This document shows positions 19,071 through 29,165 of a DNA stretch of 64,000 nucleotides, in pieces (positions within the stretch are counted from its first letter, which is position 1; each line of letters opens with the position of its first letter). Under the pieces are notes generated by a model that had not been told where the DNA came from, ran no database searches, and was given only the letters and a program-made list of their open reading frames with translations. Both the position numbers and the translations under genes were made by a program. Location of the stretch: assembly GCA_949840935.1 (NCBI GenBank), contig CATKXX010000010.1:1-64000 (forward strand), written 5' to 3'. The stretch comes from an uncultured Acetatifactor sp. GTDB lineage: Bacteria; Bacillota; Clostridia; Lachnospirales; Lachnospiraceae.

Positions 19071-21089
19071 CTATCCCTGTATTTTCAGGGAATAGTCGCT
19101 TCTGTCAAGGGAGAAATTCGGATTGTAATAGGGATCCCCCGCCTCCAGCACAGCTTTCCATTTCCGGCGGAATTTCTCCGATTCCCGATTGTACCGCTCC
19201 GCCTTCTCCCCATTGTCGTCCAGCCCCCGGGAGACGGATTCATAATGGAACAGCTCCGCAAAGGGAGTGAATACATTCAACAGCCCCTTCTCCCGCAGCT
19301 TCAGGCAGAAATCCACATCATTCAGCGATATGGCAAAGCCCTCGTCCAGTCCGCCCACCTCCTCATAGAGGTTCTTCTTTACCAGCAGACAGGCCCCTGT
19401 CACAGCCGTGACATCCTGGGCATAGCAGAGCCTTCCCATATACCCCAGGTTCTGCCGGTGCTGTTTATAATGGGTATGGCCCGCCGTCCGGTGAGCCCCC
19501 AGGCCGATCACTACCCCTGCATGTTGGATCGTCTTATCTCCGTAGTAGAGCTTGGCGCCCACCGCCCCCACATCCTCTCTCTGGGCGTACATCAGAAGCT
19601 CCTCCATCCAGTTGACGGTGATGACCTCCGTGTCGTTGTTCAACAGCAGGACGTACTCGCCTGTGGCGTATTTTACGCCCAGATTATTCACCGAGGAATA
19701 ATTAAAACCTCCCCGGAAGGTGACGACCACAATCCTCCCGTCGCCGCTGCGTTGTATTTCCCCATCCCCCTCATAGGGGAATCCCAGAAGCTGTGTATAA
19801 TAATCCCTGATCTCCTGCGTGGAGCTGTTGTTCTCCACGATCACAATCTCAAAATTGTCATAGGTGGATTTTTCCAGTACCGAGGACACACATCTGCGCA
19901 GATTCTCCACATGATCCCTGTTGGCAATGATCACGGAAACCTTCGGCGTCCCAAGGATCTGGTAACGGATGCGGAAGATCGTCTCAAAGGCCCTGGTGCT
20001 CTCGATCTTAAAATGGTCGAAGCCATGCTTCCTCAGATGCTCCGCCACCGCCCCCTTCGCCGCCTCGATGGCATAGGGCTTCGCCTCGATGCCGGAGGCC
20101 ACGCTTCCCGCATGGCTGCGCCAGTAATACATGAGCCTGGGCACGTGTACCACCTTTTTCGCATTGTCCGTCAGACGCAGGATCATGTCGTGATCCTGGC
20201 TGCCGTCAAATTTCGGGCGGAACAGCTCGCTGCCGTCCAGAAGCTCCCTGGCAAACACGCTGAAATGGCAGATGTAATTATTGGCCCGGAGATTATCCGG
20301 GGAGTAATCCGGCTTAAAGTGCATGGTCAGCATATGGTTGATATCGCCGCTCTTAAAGGTGGTCTCATCGCAATAGAGATAATCCGCATCCTGCTCGTTG
20401 ACAGCCTTCACATATTCATAGAGCACGCTGGGATGCAGGATATCATCCTGATCCAGAAGCCCGATAAACTCTCCCGTGGCCATGGCCAGACAGGCGTTTG
20501 TGTTCCCCGCAATGCCGCTGTTTCGCTCCAGCTTCCGGTATACCACCCTCCCGCCGGACTTTTCCACATACTCTCTGCAGATCTCCTCTATATAGCCATG
20601 CGCCGCATCGGAGCCGTCCGCCAGGCACAGCTCCCAATTCTCATAGGTCTGGTTCATCACGGATTCCAGCATCTCAATCTGAAATTCCCTCGGATTATTC
20701 CAGAGAGGCACCAGGATGCTGATCTTCGGCATCCGCGGAAACACGGCAGCCCTCTCCGCAGCCGCCTGCTCCGGCGAAGGAAAGCTCTCTGTACCAAACT
20801 GCCGCATAGCCTTCCTCTCCCGCTTCTTGTAATCCAGTTTGTGAAGTACCCCCCTGGGGCCGCCGCAGTTCGCCAGCCGGTCCTTCTGGCGGATCAGCCA
20901 GTGCACGCAGCTGCGCAGTGGCTTGCTCAGCTTCCACAGAGGATTCTTTTTGATCCGGTTCAGCTTCCATTCCAATTCTTCGTTTTTTGCTTCCAGATCA
21001 GCCACCCGTGCCGCCAGGTCGGCGCATTTCAAATGTTCCTGCTCATATGCCTCTCTGTAGTCTGTCGTCTCTGTCATAATGTCCCCCAC
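19071..21089 (-). CDS. tandem-domain family 2 glycosyltransferase
   Basis: Two GT-A domains (SILVPLWNNPREFQIEMLESVMNQT and KVSVIIANRDHVENLRRCVSSVLEKS), LLNNDTEV, GACLLVKKNLYEEVGGLDE. Confidence 0.92.
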   Translation of the reverse strand: MGDIMTETTDYREAYEQEHLKCADLAARVADLEAKNEELEWKLNRIKKNPLWKLSKPLRSCVHWLIRQKDRLANCGGPRGVLHKLDYKKRERKAMRQFGTESFPSPEQAAAERAAVFPRMPKISILVPLWNNPREFQIEMLESVMNQTYENWELCLADGSDAAHGYIEEICREYVEKSGGRVVYRKLERNSGIAGNTNACLAMATGEFIGLLDQDDILHPSVLYEYVKAVNEQDADYLYCDETTFKSGDINHMLTMHFKPDYSPDNLRANNYICHFSVFARELLDGSELFRPKFDGSQDHDMILRLTDNAKKVVHVPRLMYYWRSHAGSVASGIEAKPYAIEAAKGAVAEHLRKHGFDHFKIESTRAFETIFRIRYQILGTPKVSVIIANRDHVENLRRCVSSVLEKSTYDNFEIVIVENNSSTQEIRDYYTQLLGFPYEGDGEIQRSGDGRIVVVTFRGGFNYSSVNNLGVKYATGEYVLLLNNDTEVITVNWMEELLMYAQREDVGAVGAKLYYGDKTIQHAGVVIGLGAHRTAGHTHYKQHRQNLGYMGRLCYAQDVTAVTGACLLVKKNLYEEVGGLDEGFAISLNDVDFCLKLREKGLLNVFTPFAELFHYESVSRGLDDNGEKAERYNRESEKFRRKWKAVLEAGDPYYNPNFSLDRSDYSLKIQG

Positions 21090-21092
21090 TTC

Positions 21093-23126
21093 TCACAATA
21101 CCTCCAGGAAACGGTTCGACCAGTTCATCAGCCCCGCTCCCGTGATCCGGTGCTTCACTGCCACACCGACCCGGTACCTCCCCGGCGGAAGCAGATTTGC
21201 CTTCAGCCTCACATGGAATCCGCATAAGCCCACATTTACCTGATCCGGCATATTTTCCACAAGATCAGGCCTATATTGTTCGCTTAACGGAATGACCAGC
21301 GCTCCGCTGGGCCCCCGGAACCATTCATCTGCCTCCGGTGAAAATACCTCCGACACCTTTTTCAGCATAAGGCTTTTGTCGTAACACGCGTTATTATCTC
21401 CCAGCACCGCCGCCCAGCCGCAGACTCCTTCCGGCTGCACCGTTTCGATGCGCACCATGACGCACTCGTCCCGGCGATGGTCATACAACGTCTTTTCCAC
21501 CAGGAATTTATCATATTCCTGCACAGCATTTCCCATAACCTGACAGGCCGGGCGGATTTTCGTGTCCAGCCCCTCCCTGCTAAAATGTACGGAAAAGTAG
21601 GGATCCTTCCCCACCAGCCCCGGGTGCCTCTCATACAGCTTCTCCCGCTCCTCCAGAAGGCGTTCCAGCTTTTCCACCGACTCATCTTCCCCCCTGCTCA
21701 GGGATTCATGATGGTATGCGTAACAACCGTTCATGCATACGTTGTGGTATCCCGTCTCATACAGGGTAAAACACAGATCCACATCATTAAATGCCACCTG
21801 TAATTCTTCTGAAAAGCCTCCTGCCTCCCGGAATCTGTCACGCCCTGTCATTAAGCAGGCGGCAGTCACTGCCAGATAATTTACATTTCCGTGGTACGTG
21901 TAACCATACGCCTCCCCGTCCTCCAGAAACTGCAGCTTGTGCACCGGCCCCATGGGAAGATTGGTGATGCCCATATGCTGGATCCTTTCCGACCCGGGAT
22001 AGTACAGCTTCATCCCCACCGCACCTGTATACGGCCTTGACGCCAGGGACGCCATCTGTCCTATACAGCCCGGTACCGCCAGCTCCACATCATCATTCAG
22101 GAACAGCAGGAAACGGCCCCTGGCCGCCTCCGCCCCCAGGTTACACATCCGGGAGAAATTGAATTCCATGGGCCGGTACAGGTAAGAGGCCTCCACTGTC
22201 CCACAGGACAGTTCTCTGATCAGCTTTTCCGCTCTCTCCCGGTTTTCCTCCTGGCTTCCGTTGTCCACCACGACCATTTCCAGTCTCAGCCCCTCTGCCG
22301 TGTTTATCACAGCCCTGAGGCATTTCTCCAGAAGCTCCACATGATCCCTGGAAGGGATGATCACGGAGACTGCCGGGCCTTCGGAAGGCCCGGCGGCGCC
22401 CTCCTCGTCTTCCCGGCAAAATGCCTCCGAAAGCTCCCCGGCGCCCTCCTCCCCGGCCCCCCGGTAAAATGCCTCCGAAAGCTCCCCGGCACGCTCCTGC
22501 AGGCAGGGTAATGGCTGGCGGTACCGCGCCTGCTCCTCCAGGCTCCCGCAGTGGAACAGGATCTGAGCCACATGCCCTATGCTGCGGGCACCTTTCTCAT
22601 AGCCTCCCGCCACTTCCACGCAATATCGTATCCACCGGGCATACGCAGGAAAATCCGCCGCCAGCAGGTCATTTCCCTTTACGGTGTACCACAGGGTATC
22701 CCTGCCGGCAGCTTCCCTCACCCTGGCAAAAAAGTCTTTCCGCATGGCCACAATGCTTCCGAAATAAAAGCAGCTGTCCAGCACATCTGGGGACCAGTCC
22801 GGCTTAAAATCAGGGAAACAGGCCTTCCCCTTCTCCTCCCGAACATCCTCATCCCCATACAAAAGCTGTACTTCAGGGTGCTGCATAAAATAACATATGA
22901 TGCTTTTTCTGGCATATGAAGTCAGCGTCCCCCTGGCCACACAGAGGAACACATAGTCGCCGTCCTCTGTCTCCCCCGGCAGGCACGCTTCGTTCTCCTC
23001 CTGCCACAAAAGGGCCTGCTGTTCCAGCCATTGGCCATAGCTGCCCCTCTTTTTAGCCAGAAGAAGCTTATACCGCATATTATCCTTTTGTGAAAGCAGC
23101 TGTTTCGCCAGTTTCCTGATATCCAA
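21093..23126 (-). CDS. family 2 glycosyltransferase with degenerate N-terminal domain and C-terminal accessory domain
   Basis: AVSVIIPSRDHVELLEKCLRAVINTA, FLNDDVELAV, FNDVDLCFTLYETGY. Confidence 0.9.
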   Translation of the reverse strand: MDIRKLAKQLLSQKDNMRYKLLLAKKRGSYGQWLEQQALLWQEENEACLPGETEDGDYVFLCVARGTLTSYARKSIICYFMQHPEVQLLYGDEDVREEKGKACFPDFKPDWSPDVLDSCFYFGSIVAMRKDFFARVREAAGRDTLWYTVKGNDLLAADFPAYARWIRYCVEVAGGYEKGARSIGHVAQILFHCGSLEEQARYRQPLPCLQERAGELSEAFYRGAGEEGAGELSEAFCREDEEGAAGPSEGPAVSVIIPSRDHVELLEKCLRAVINTAEGLRLEMVVVDNGSQEENRERAEKLIRELSCGTVEASYLYRPMEFNFSRMCNLGAEAARGRFLLFLNDDVELAVPGCIGQMASLASRPYTGAVGMKLYYPGSERIQHMGITNLPMGPVHKLQFLEDGEAYGYTYHGNVNYLAVTAACLMTGRDRFREAGGFSEELQVAFNDVDLCFTLYETGYHNVCMNGCYAYHHESLSRGEDESVEKLERLLEEREKLYERHPGLVGKDPYFSVHFSREGLDTKIRPACQVMGNAVQEYDKFLVEKTLYDHRRDECVMVRIETVQPEGVCGWAAVLGDNNACYDKSLMLKKVSEVFSPEADEWFRGPSGALVIPLSEQYRPDLVENMPDQVNVGLCGFHVRLKANLLPPGRYRVGVAVKHRITGAGLMNWSNRFLEVL
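22388..22490 (-). repeat. 48-bp tandem duplication coding a linker in the GT2 gene
   Basis: In-frame ELSEAFYRGAGEEGAG / ELSEAFCREDEEGAAG. Confidence 0.7.
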
Positions 23127-23147
23127 GCTTCCGTCCTCCGGCTGTCC

Positions 23148-25205
23148 TCAGATCAGCCTCTTTACCGCCTCCGCCATGTCGCGCGCCATCTCCTGTGACA
23201 GCCTTACTATCTCCATGCGGATGTGGAGGGTGTTTTCCGCGCTGCGGTTTAACCTTGTCATGTCAATATTGATATTGGGATCCTCTGTGGGAAAAATATA
23301 AGTACCGGGCTTCGCCACCCTGCCGTTTACCAGGACATTCTTTTTCTTCTTATCCAGGGGCACGGCCTCCCCGTTCAATGTCAGCTCCAGAAGCCTTACC
23401 ATACAGGCTTCCATGGCAGGGTCTATGCGCAGCATCCTTACGTCCCCGCTCACCTTCAGCTCCAGCTCGATCAGGTTCTCCCCCCGGCAGGCATCCTGCA
23501 CAAAATAAGATCCCTCCTCGCTGAAGCCCTTCCCCTTATCTTCATAGACCTGGACACGGCTCACACTCTCGGAATCCTGGTATCTGTCAATCCACTTCAG
23601 GGGCGTCAGCACACGTTTTCCGATCATCTCGCGCATTTCTGCCATAGCAAGACGGTTTCCGGTGACAAATTTCTGAAAGCCCCTCTCCTGCTCCCTGAAA
23701 TTTTCCGCATCCTCCTCCGTAATCTGCAGCTCCTCCAGAATCCTGTCAAGCTTCAGCTTATTCCGCTTCTCGTCCTCCAGCAGATAGCAGTATATAGCGC
23801 GGAAGGCCAGCTCCTTGACGCTGATGGGCTTGCCGAAGGTCCATTCATAGTCGATCAGCGTCCACTTATCCCTGCTCACCAGGATATTTGCGAAGATCAG
23901 GTCAAAGTCCGCCACCGGATAATCGCTGTTATACCCAACCCTCTCCACATACTCCCTGAAGAACCTGTGAAAGCCTTCCAGGTCATCCCTTTCCAGGCAT
24001 TTATCCATCAGCTCCGAAAGCGGGATTCCCAGCACAAATTCAAACTGTGCATACAGCTCGTCCCCCTTCTCCTCCAGGGTACATTTATTGATCTCGATAT
24101 TGCCTCCCTGATATTTCTCCTCCAAATTCTCATAGGCCAGCGCCATCCCCCTGATATGTTCCCTGGCGGCCCCGCTCATGGGATACTTCCGGACGCTGAT
24201 GCTCCCTTGCGCGTCCCTGCTGATCTCCGTTTTAATGGCGTACTCCGGGGCGCGGTCATTGGAATATTTCACATACTTTATGTCGAAGCCCTGCCCGATC
24301 ACGGCGAGATAGGAATTGGCAAACACAGAAAACAGCCCCTCCTCCACCACCCCGTCAAAGGCGTTCTTTTCGTCAAAGAGCATCATCCTGTCCCGGTCAA
24401 AATTGCGTATATTATTGGCCAGCTCCCCCTTCCCCGGCAGATAGTCGTCGCTGTACAATGTAGTCATAAACTTATAGTCGGGATAGGGATAATAAAAATG
24501 ATATTGCGATATCCCGCATCTGCGGAAGAGCTTCTCAAGCCCCTTTCTTCCGAATGTCTTCACGCTGTCACCGGAGCTGTAATTCTCAATCCCCGAAAAA
24601 TACGTCCCCAGGTGATCCTCCCTGCAGCCCGCAAAATATTTCATTCCATACTTGTTTTCAATGGCAATGACCATTCTGCCGCCCTCATTCAGATGCGGCA
24701 GGAGAAGCCTCAGGAAATCCTCATACGGCCTGTCTCCCCCGATATAGCTCTGGCCATACTCAAAGACACCCACGAGAAAGATGTAATCAAAATCCTTCGG
24801 CAGGCCAGGCTCAATATCAATAAAATTGCCCACATGGATGGTCACATTCCCACATTCGCTGTGGCGGTAAGCGTTGATCAGGCTTCTCTTTTTCGACAGC
24901 TCCACGCAGGTAACGCTTTCCGCCTTCCTTGACAGCATACCTGTGACCGCCCCGCATCCGCTGCCCACCTCCAGCACCCTGTCGCTCTTTTTCAGTGGGA
25001 TCCAATCCACGATATTTTCCCGCAGAGGGGACAGATGGTACAGGACGGGCCAGCTCTTCCTCTCCTCGATCACCCCCGCATACTCGATGGGGGAAAGCTT
25101 TTTCACAATATCCAGCAGCTCGTCCTCCACTGCTCCGTCACAGTAAAGATCCTCCCCGGAATAGTTACTGTAATCCAATTTAACCCTGCCAATCTTCTCT
25201 AACAT
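23148..25205 (-). CDS. fusion protein: class I SAM methyltransferase + kinase (APH-like) domain + C-terminal module
   Basis: LEVGSGCGAVTGMLSRKAESVTCVELS (SAM motif I); VADFDLIFANILVSRDKWTLIDYEWTFGKPISV (APH-like catalytic/metal-binding pattern). Confidence 0.75.
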   Translation of the reverse strand: MLEKIGRVKLDYSNYSGEDLYCDGAVEDELLDIVKKLSPIEYAGVIEERKSWPVLYHLSPLRENIVDWIPLKKSDRVLEVGSGCGAVTGMLSRKAESVTCVELSKKRSLINAYRHSECGNVTIHVGNFIDIEPGLPKDFDYIFLVGVFEYGQSYIGGDRPYEDFLRLLLPHLNEGGRMVIAIENKYGMKYFAGCREDHLGTYFSGIENYSSGDSVKTFGRKGLEKLFRRCGISQYHFYYPYPDYKFMTTLYSDDYLPGKGELANNIRNFDRDRMMLFDEKNAFDGVVEEGLFSVFANSYLAVIGQGFDIKYVKYSNDRAPEYAIKTEISRDAQGSISVRKYPMSGAAREHIRGMALAYENLEEKYQGGNIEINKCTLEEKGDELYAQFEFVLGIPLSELMDKCLERDDLEGFHRFFREYVERVGYNSDYPVADFDLIFANILVSRDKWTLIDYEWTFGKPISVKELAFRAIYCYLLEDEKRNKLKLDRILEELQITEEDAENFREQERGFQKFVTGNRLAMAEMREMIGKRVLTPLKWIDRYQDSESVSRVQVYEDKGKGFSEEGSYFVQDACRGENLIELELKVSGDVRMLRIDPAMEACMVRLLELTLNGEAVPLDKKKKNVLVNGRVAKPGTYIFPTEDPNINIDMTRLNRSAENTLHIRMEIVRLSQEMARDMAEAVKRLI

Positions 25206-25240
25206 TTCTTACCTCACAAATAGTCTTCTCTTTGCTTTCT

Positions 25241-26542
25241 CTACTCTGCGGCTGTCACCCTCACCACAGAATCCATGTCGTAAAAGCCCACCGTATTCTT
25301 GTCGGAAACTACGGTGATATTGACGGCGTCATACAGCCTGTGGTAGACCTCGAAGGTATCGCCGTCATAACCCGTAACGCCCAGGGAGATCAGATATTCC
25401 CCGCCCTGGAGGCTCATGCTCTGGGTAAATGTGATATCTTTTACCTGCCCCGGCTCCGCGCTGTCCAGATACGCCTTTTCAATCATGGAATTCGTCCCCG
25501 TAATTTCCGTACCCGTCACATTTTTGAAGGAAAAGGCAAAAATGGGCGCCGGCACATGATCCGTAAACCGGACGCGCATATGGACTGTAAACTCGCTGCC
25601 CTTGATGATGGCAGTGGTGCGCACCCCCCTGTCGTCCGTAATGTAATATTCTTCGATCAGCGCCTGCCTCGTACCATATTCCAACACATCGGGATTGACC
25701 CCGGAAGCCTTCCTTGCGGCCTCCTGCAGTTCCTCATCCCCCAGCAGGCCTCTCTCCTCCGGGTGTCCGGGAAGCTCGTACTGCCCCACCAGCACGCGCT
25801 TATACGCATCGATCATCTCCTTGGGAGATCCTTCTCCGAGAAGCTCTCCCTTGTTCAGCAGGAATACCCTGTCACAGTATTTGCTGATACTGCCAAGGTC
25901 ATGGCTGACGAAGACGATGGTCTTACCCATTTTCTTAAATTCCTCGAATTTATGGTAGCATTTCGCCTGGAAAAAGACATCCCCCACAGACAGGGCCTCG
26001 TCCACGATCAGGATCTCCGGCTCAATGTTAATGGCCACCGCAAAGGCCAGGCGCACGAACATCCCGCTGGAATAAGTCTTTACCGGCTGATATACATAAT
26101 CCCCGATATCCGCAAATTCCAGGATCTTAGGAAGCTTCTTATCGATCTCCTTCTCGGAAAAGCCCATCATGGTGCCGTTCAGATAGACATTCTCTATGCC
26201 ATTGTACTCCATGTTAAAGCCTGCACCAAGCTCCAGCAGCGCGGAGATGCGCCCCTCCACATGAACCTCCCCGGAGGTGGGGCTGAGCACCCCTGTAATG
26301 ATCTTCAGGATCGTGGATTTTCCGGAACCGTTGGTGCCTATGATCCCCACCGTCTCACCCTTTCGGATCTCCAGATTAACGCCGTTTAGAGCATAATGCA
26401 GCTTATGCACCTGCTTTCTTCCAAATCCAAAAGCCTCCTTCATGCGATCCTTGGGCTTGTCGTATAGCTTATATATTTTGACCAGCCCGCTGACCCGGAT
26501 TGCAGGACTCTCCTCCTGCCTTTTATTCCCTGTTTCTCCCAT
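25241..26542 (-). CDS. polysaccharide ABC exporter ATPase with C-terminal Wzt-type domain
   Basis: Walker A GTNGSGKS, LRLAFAVAINIEPEILIVDEALSVGD; about 190-aa C-terminal beta-rich extension like Wzt_C. Confidence 0.9.
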   Translation of the reverse strand: MGETGNKRQEESPAIRVSGLVKIYKLYDKPKDRMKEAFGFGRKQVHKLHYALNGVNLEIRKGETVGIIGTNGSGKSTILKIITGVLSPTSGEVHVEGRISALLELGAGFNMEYNGIENVYLNGTMMGFSEKEIDKKLPKILEFADIGDYVYQPVKTYSSGMFVRLAFAVAINIEPEILIVDEALSVGDVFFQAKCYHKFEEFKKMGKTIVFVSHDLGSISKYCDRVFLLNKGELLGEGSPKEMIDAYKRVLVGQYELPGHPEERGLLGDEELQEAARKASGVNPDVLEYGTRQALIEEYYITDDRGVRTTAIIKGSEFTVHMRVRFTDHVPAPIFAFSFKNVTGTEITGTNSMIEKAYLDSAEPGQVKDITFTQSMSLQGGEYLISLGVTGYDGDTFEVYHRLYDAVNITVVSDKNTVGFYDMDSVVRVTAAE

Positions 26543-26562
26543 GGCATCCTTCCATCCGCCGC

Positions 26563-28113
26563 CTAACTGTTGCCGTTTTCATTCACGCTCCGACAATAGA
26601 CAGCCTCCTTATTATACCACCTTGCAATGGCCTGATTCTCCTCTCTGCCCGCATTTTCCGACAGATCCCCTATGCGCAGGAACCAGGGCCGGAAATGATA
26701 GGCATCCACCACCACTTTGTCACCGCCGTTTTTGATCTTTTCCACTCTGGCGAGGTATTCCTTGTGATATTCATTGGCTTCTCCGGTGTGAATATAGTAG
26801 TAGGCCCCGTAAGAGGAGTAGTTTCCCGCCTGATTCTTCTCCAGGGAAAAGGCTGACAGCAGCAATACCCCTATCATCAGATAGAATCTCAGGGGATTTC
26901 TTTCCAGTCCCAGTCCCACAGCCTTTTCAACCCGCTTCCAGGCATTATGAAATCTCGGCGGATTTTGTGCTTCCTGAAGCTTTCTGCATACCCAGCCCGT
27001 CCAGTAGACGAAATTGATGATAAACAACAGCTGATACGTTATTTTCACAGCGTTTAATGTCCTGTCAAAGCCTCCGTGGCCCAGCACATAGAGGGTGGGC
27101 GTAAAGCCTGCGGCATACAGACAGAAGGACCATGCAAGGAGCAGCCCCGGATACCGAAACCGCAGCGGCCGCTTTCTGACCACATTCCGCACTACGGGCC
27201 AGGCCAGCAGCATCATGATCAGCATTGCCGGGCCGGTGAATTCCCACAGGTGGTCAAACGCCTCCTTAAAGGAAAACAGAACCGCCGCAGCCGGCGCCAT
27301 CCCGCTGCCCAAAGCCTCTCCCCGCACACTGTTTCCCGGCGCGGATGCGGATACATAGAAGCAAAAGCCATAGACCAGCAGAGAGGGAATCATCAGCAGC
27401 GCTTTTCTCCTGCGCAGGCATACCCCCAGCGCCAGAATCGACAGCCCCATCAACAGCCCCTGGAGCGCCGTCACATAATTGGCCCCGCCTGCCAGCACGG
27501 CCCCCGCCAGCGACCAGGCCGCTGAAACAGCGATGACTCCCTTCCTTCTGTCCGTCAACAGCCTGATCCAGGATGCGATCAGCAGCAGGAGAAATGAATG
27601 CATTCCCACATAGTGAACACCGCCGTTATACCAGTAGAATCCCTGCTGCGCTGATGAGATAAATTCCACCACCACGATAGTGACCACCACCTGCAGCACA
27701 ATACCGTTTATCCTGTCGCTTTTCAGCACGTTTCGCACCAGTTCCCTGGTCAACATCCATGTGGAGAAGGTAAGGATCAATATCAGGAATACGGGGCCCC
27801 AGAAATAATACTGTTCTCCCCATACCGAGGGCACCAGCGACATAAAGAAGATGGAGGAAAAGGTTCCCTGCCATGCGTACCACTGGACTCTGAGACAGTA
27901 GACAGCGCCGCTGACCGCGCTTGAAATGCTCCTGTTCACACCCAGAAAATCTTTCACAAACTGTCCGTAATTATAGTCGTCATACCACGGTATGGCATAT
28001 ATGGTCAGCCGCAGCAGAGGCACCAGCAAAAGCAGCAGGGCACACACAGCCAGCGCTGCCACAATTCTCATATCCGGTTCCCAATTCAAGATTTGTTTCA
28101 GTCGTTCCTTCAT
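26563..28113 (-). CDS. polytopic membrane protein, DUF6056-like
   Basis: About 11 hydrophobic segments; IPWYDDYNYGQFVK N-terminal motif; located between permease and ATPase genes. Confidence 0.7.
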   Translation of the reverse strand: MKERLKQILNWEPDMRIVAALAVCALLLLLVPLLRLTIYAIPWYDDYNYGQFVKDFLGVNRSISSAVSGAVYCLRVQWYAWQGTFSSIFFMSLVPSVWGEQYYFWGPVFLILILTFSTWMLTRELVRNVLKSDRINGIVLQVVVTIVVVEFISSAQQGFYWYNGGVHYVGMHSFLLLLIASWIRLLTDRRKGVIAVSAAWSLAGAVLAGGANYVTALQGLLMGLSILALGVCLRRRKALLMIPSLLVYGFCFYVSASAPGNSVRGEALGSGMAPAAAVLFSFKEAFDHLWEFTGPAMLIMMLLAWPVVRNVVRKRPLRFRYPGLLLAWSFCLYAAGFTPTLYVLGHGGFDRTLNAVKITYQLLFIINFVYWTGWVCRKLQEAQNPPRFHNAWKRVEKAVGLGLERNPLRFYLMIGVLLLSAFSLEKNQAGNYSSYGAYYYIHTGEANEYHKEYLARVEKIKNGGDKVVVDAYHFRPWFLRIGDLSENAGREENQAIARWYNKEAVYCRSVNENGNS

Positions 28114-28166
28114 ATCGGATCACCTTACCTTTCTGTCTCAAACAAACCAAAGCTGTCAAATTTCTC

Positions 28167-29144
28167 TTAAAGTACATCCGCGAAATGAACCTTTAAACGC
28201 TTAAACACCAGCGCCCCGATGCCAAACAACACCACCGTCACGATCCAGAAATACATCGTGGAATAGAAATCTTCAAAAAACCACTGCTTTTCATATATCG
28301 CACTCCTGTACCCGTTTACAATATATACTAACGGATTGATCTTAAGCGCAACCACCCAGTCGCCGTCCATCTTATTGATATCCCACAGGATGGGGGTCGC
28401 CCACATCCCGATCTGCAGCGCGATATTGATGATCTGTGACAGATCCCTGAAAAACACTACGATCGCACAGGTCGAATAGCACAGGGCCAGCACAAAGATG
28501 AACATACAGGCGCTGTAGTAAAAGAGCTGCAGGGTATACACTGTGGGGAAATATCCGTAAAAGGCCGCTATCACAAGCAGCACCAGCACAAAAAAGCCAT
28601 GGATGAAGGTAGCCGCTATGATCTTGATGATCGGCAGGATGCTGATCTTAAAAACCACCTTTTTCACAAGATAATTGTACTCTGTCAGAGCGTTGGTGCC
28701 GTTGTTCAAAGCCTCGCTGAAAAAGAACCACGGCACAAGCCCCGCCGTCAGGAACAACACATAGGGCACATCATCGGCGCCCCTTCCGGGATTTCCCATA
28801 ATGATCTCAAACACCACGTAATACATGGCCACAGTGACCACGGGCTGTATCATCGCCCACACCGCTCCCATATAGGAACCCGCATAACGTTTCCTGAAAT
28901 CATTCTTTGCCAGCTTCCAGATCAGATGCCTGTTCTGGAACAGTTCCACCGGCAGCGTAGTAAATTTATCATACCCCTTCGCAAAGATCAGACAGGATAT
29001 CACAATGACTATACAGGAAATGATCTTCTTGACCAGCTCCTCCTGGGGATCTGCATGGGGATTATGATGCACCACAATGATCACTGCCATCAGAAGCATC
29101 ACCGTGGAAAAAAGGGTAATTCCCAGCTTCTTGCTTATCTTCAT
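28167..29144 (-). CDS. polysaccharide ABC exporter permease (Wzm/TagG type)
   Basis: LIWKLAKNDFRKRYAGSYMGAVWAMIQPVVTVAMYYVVFEIIMG; NPLVYIVNGYRSAI. Confidence 0.93.
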   Translation of the reverse strand: MKISKKLGITLFSTVMLLMAVIIVVHHNPHADPQEELVKKIISCIVIVISCLIFAKGYDKFTTLPVELFQNRHLIWKLAKNDFRKRYAGSYMGAVWAMIQPVVTVAMYYVVFEIIMGNPGRGADDVPYVLFLTAGLVPWFFFSEALNNGTNALTEYNYLVKKVVFKISILPIIKIIAATFIHGFFVLVLLVIAAFYGYFPTVYTLQLFYYSACMFIFVLALCYSTCAIVVFFRDLSQIINIALQIGMWATPILWDINKMDGDWVVALKINPLVYIVNGYRSAIYEKQWFFEDFYSTMYFWIVTVVLFGIGALVFKRLKVHFADVL

Positions 29145-29165
29145 GTTAGCCGCTACCTCTTGCTC

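Noticed and set aside
19245-21227. 660-aa plus-strand ORF
   Set aside because: Mirrors the GT2 coding region on the minus strand; no recognisable motifs
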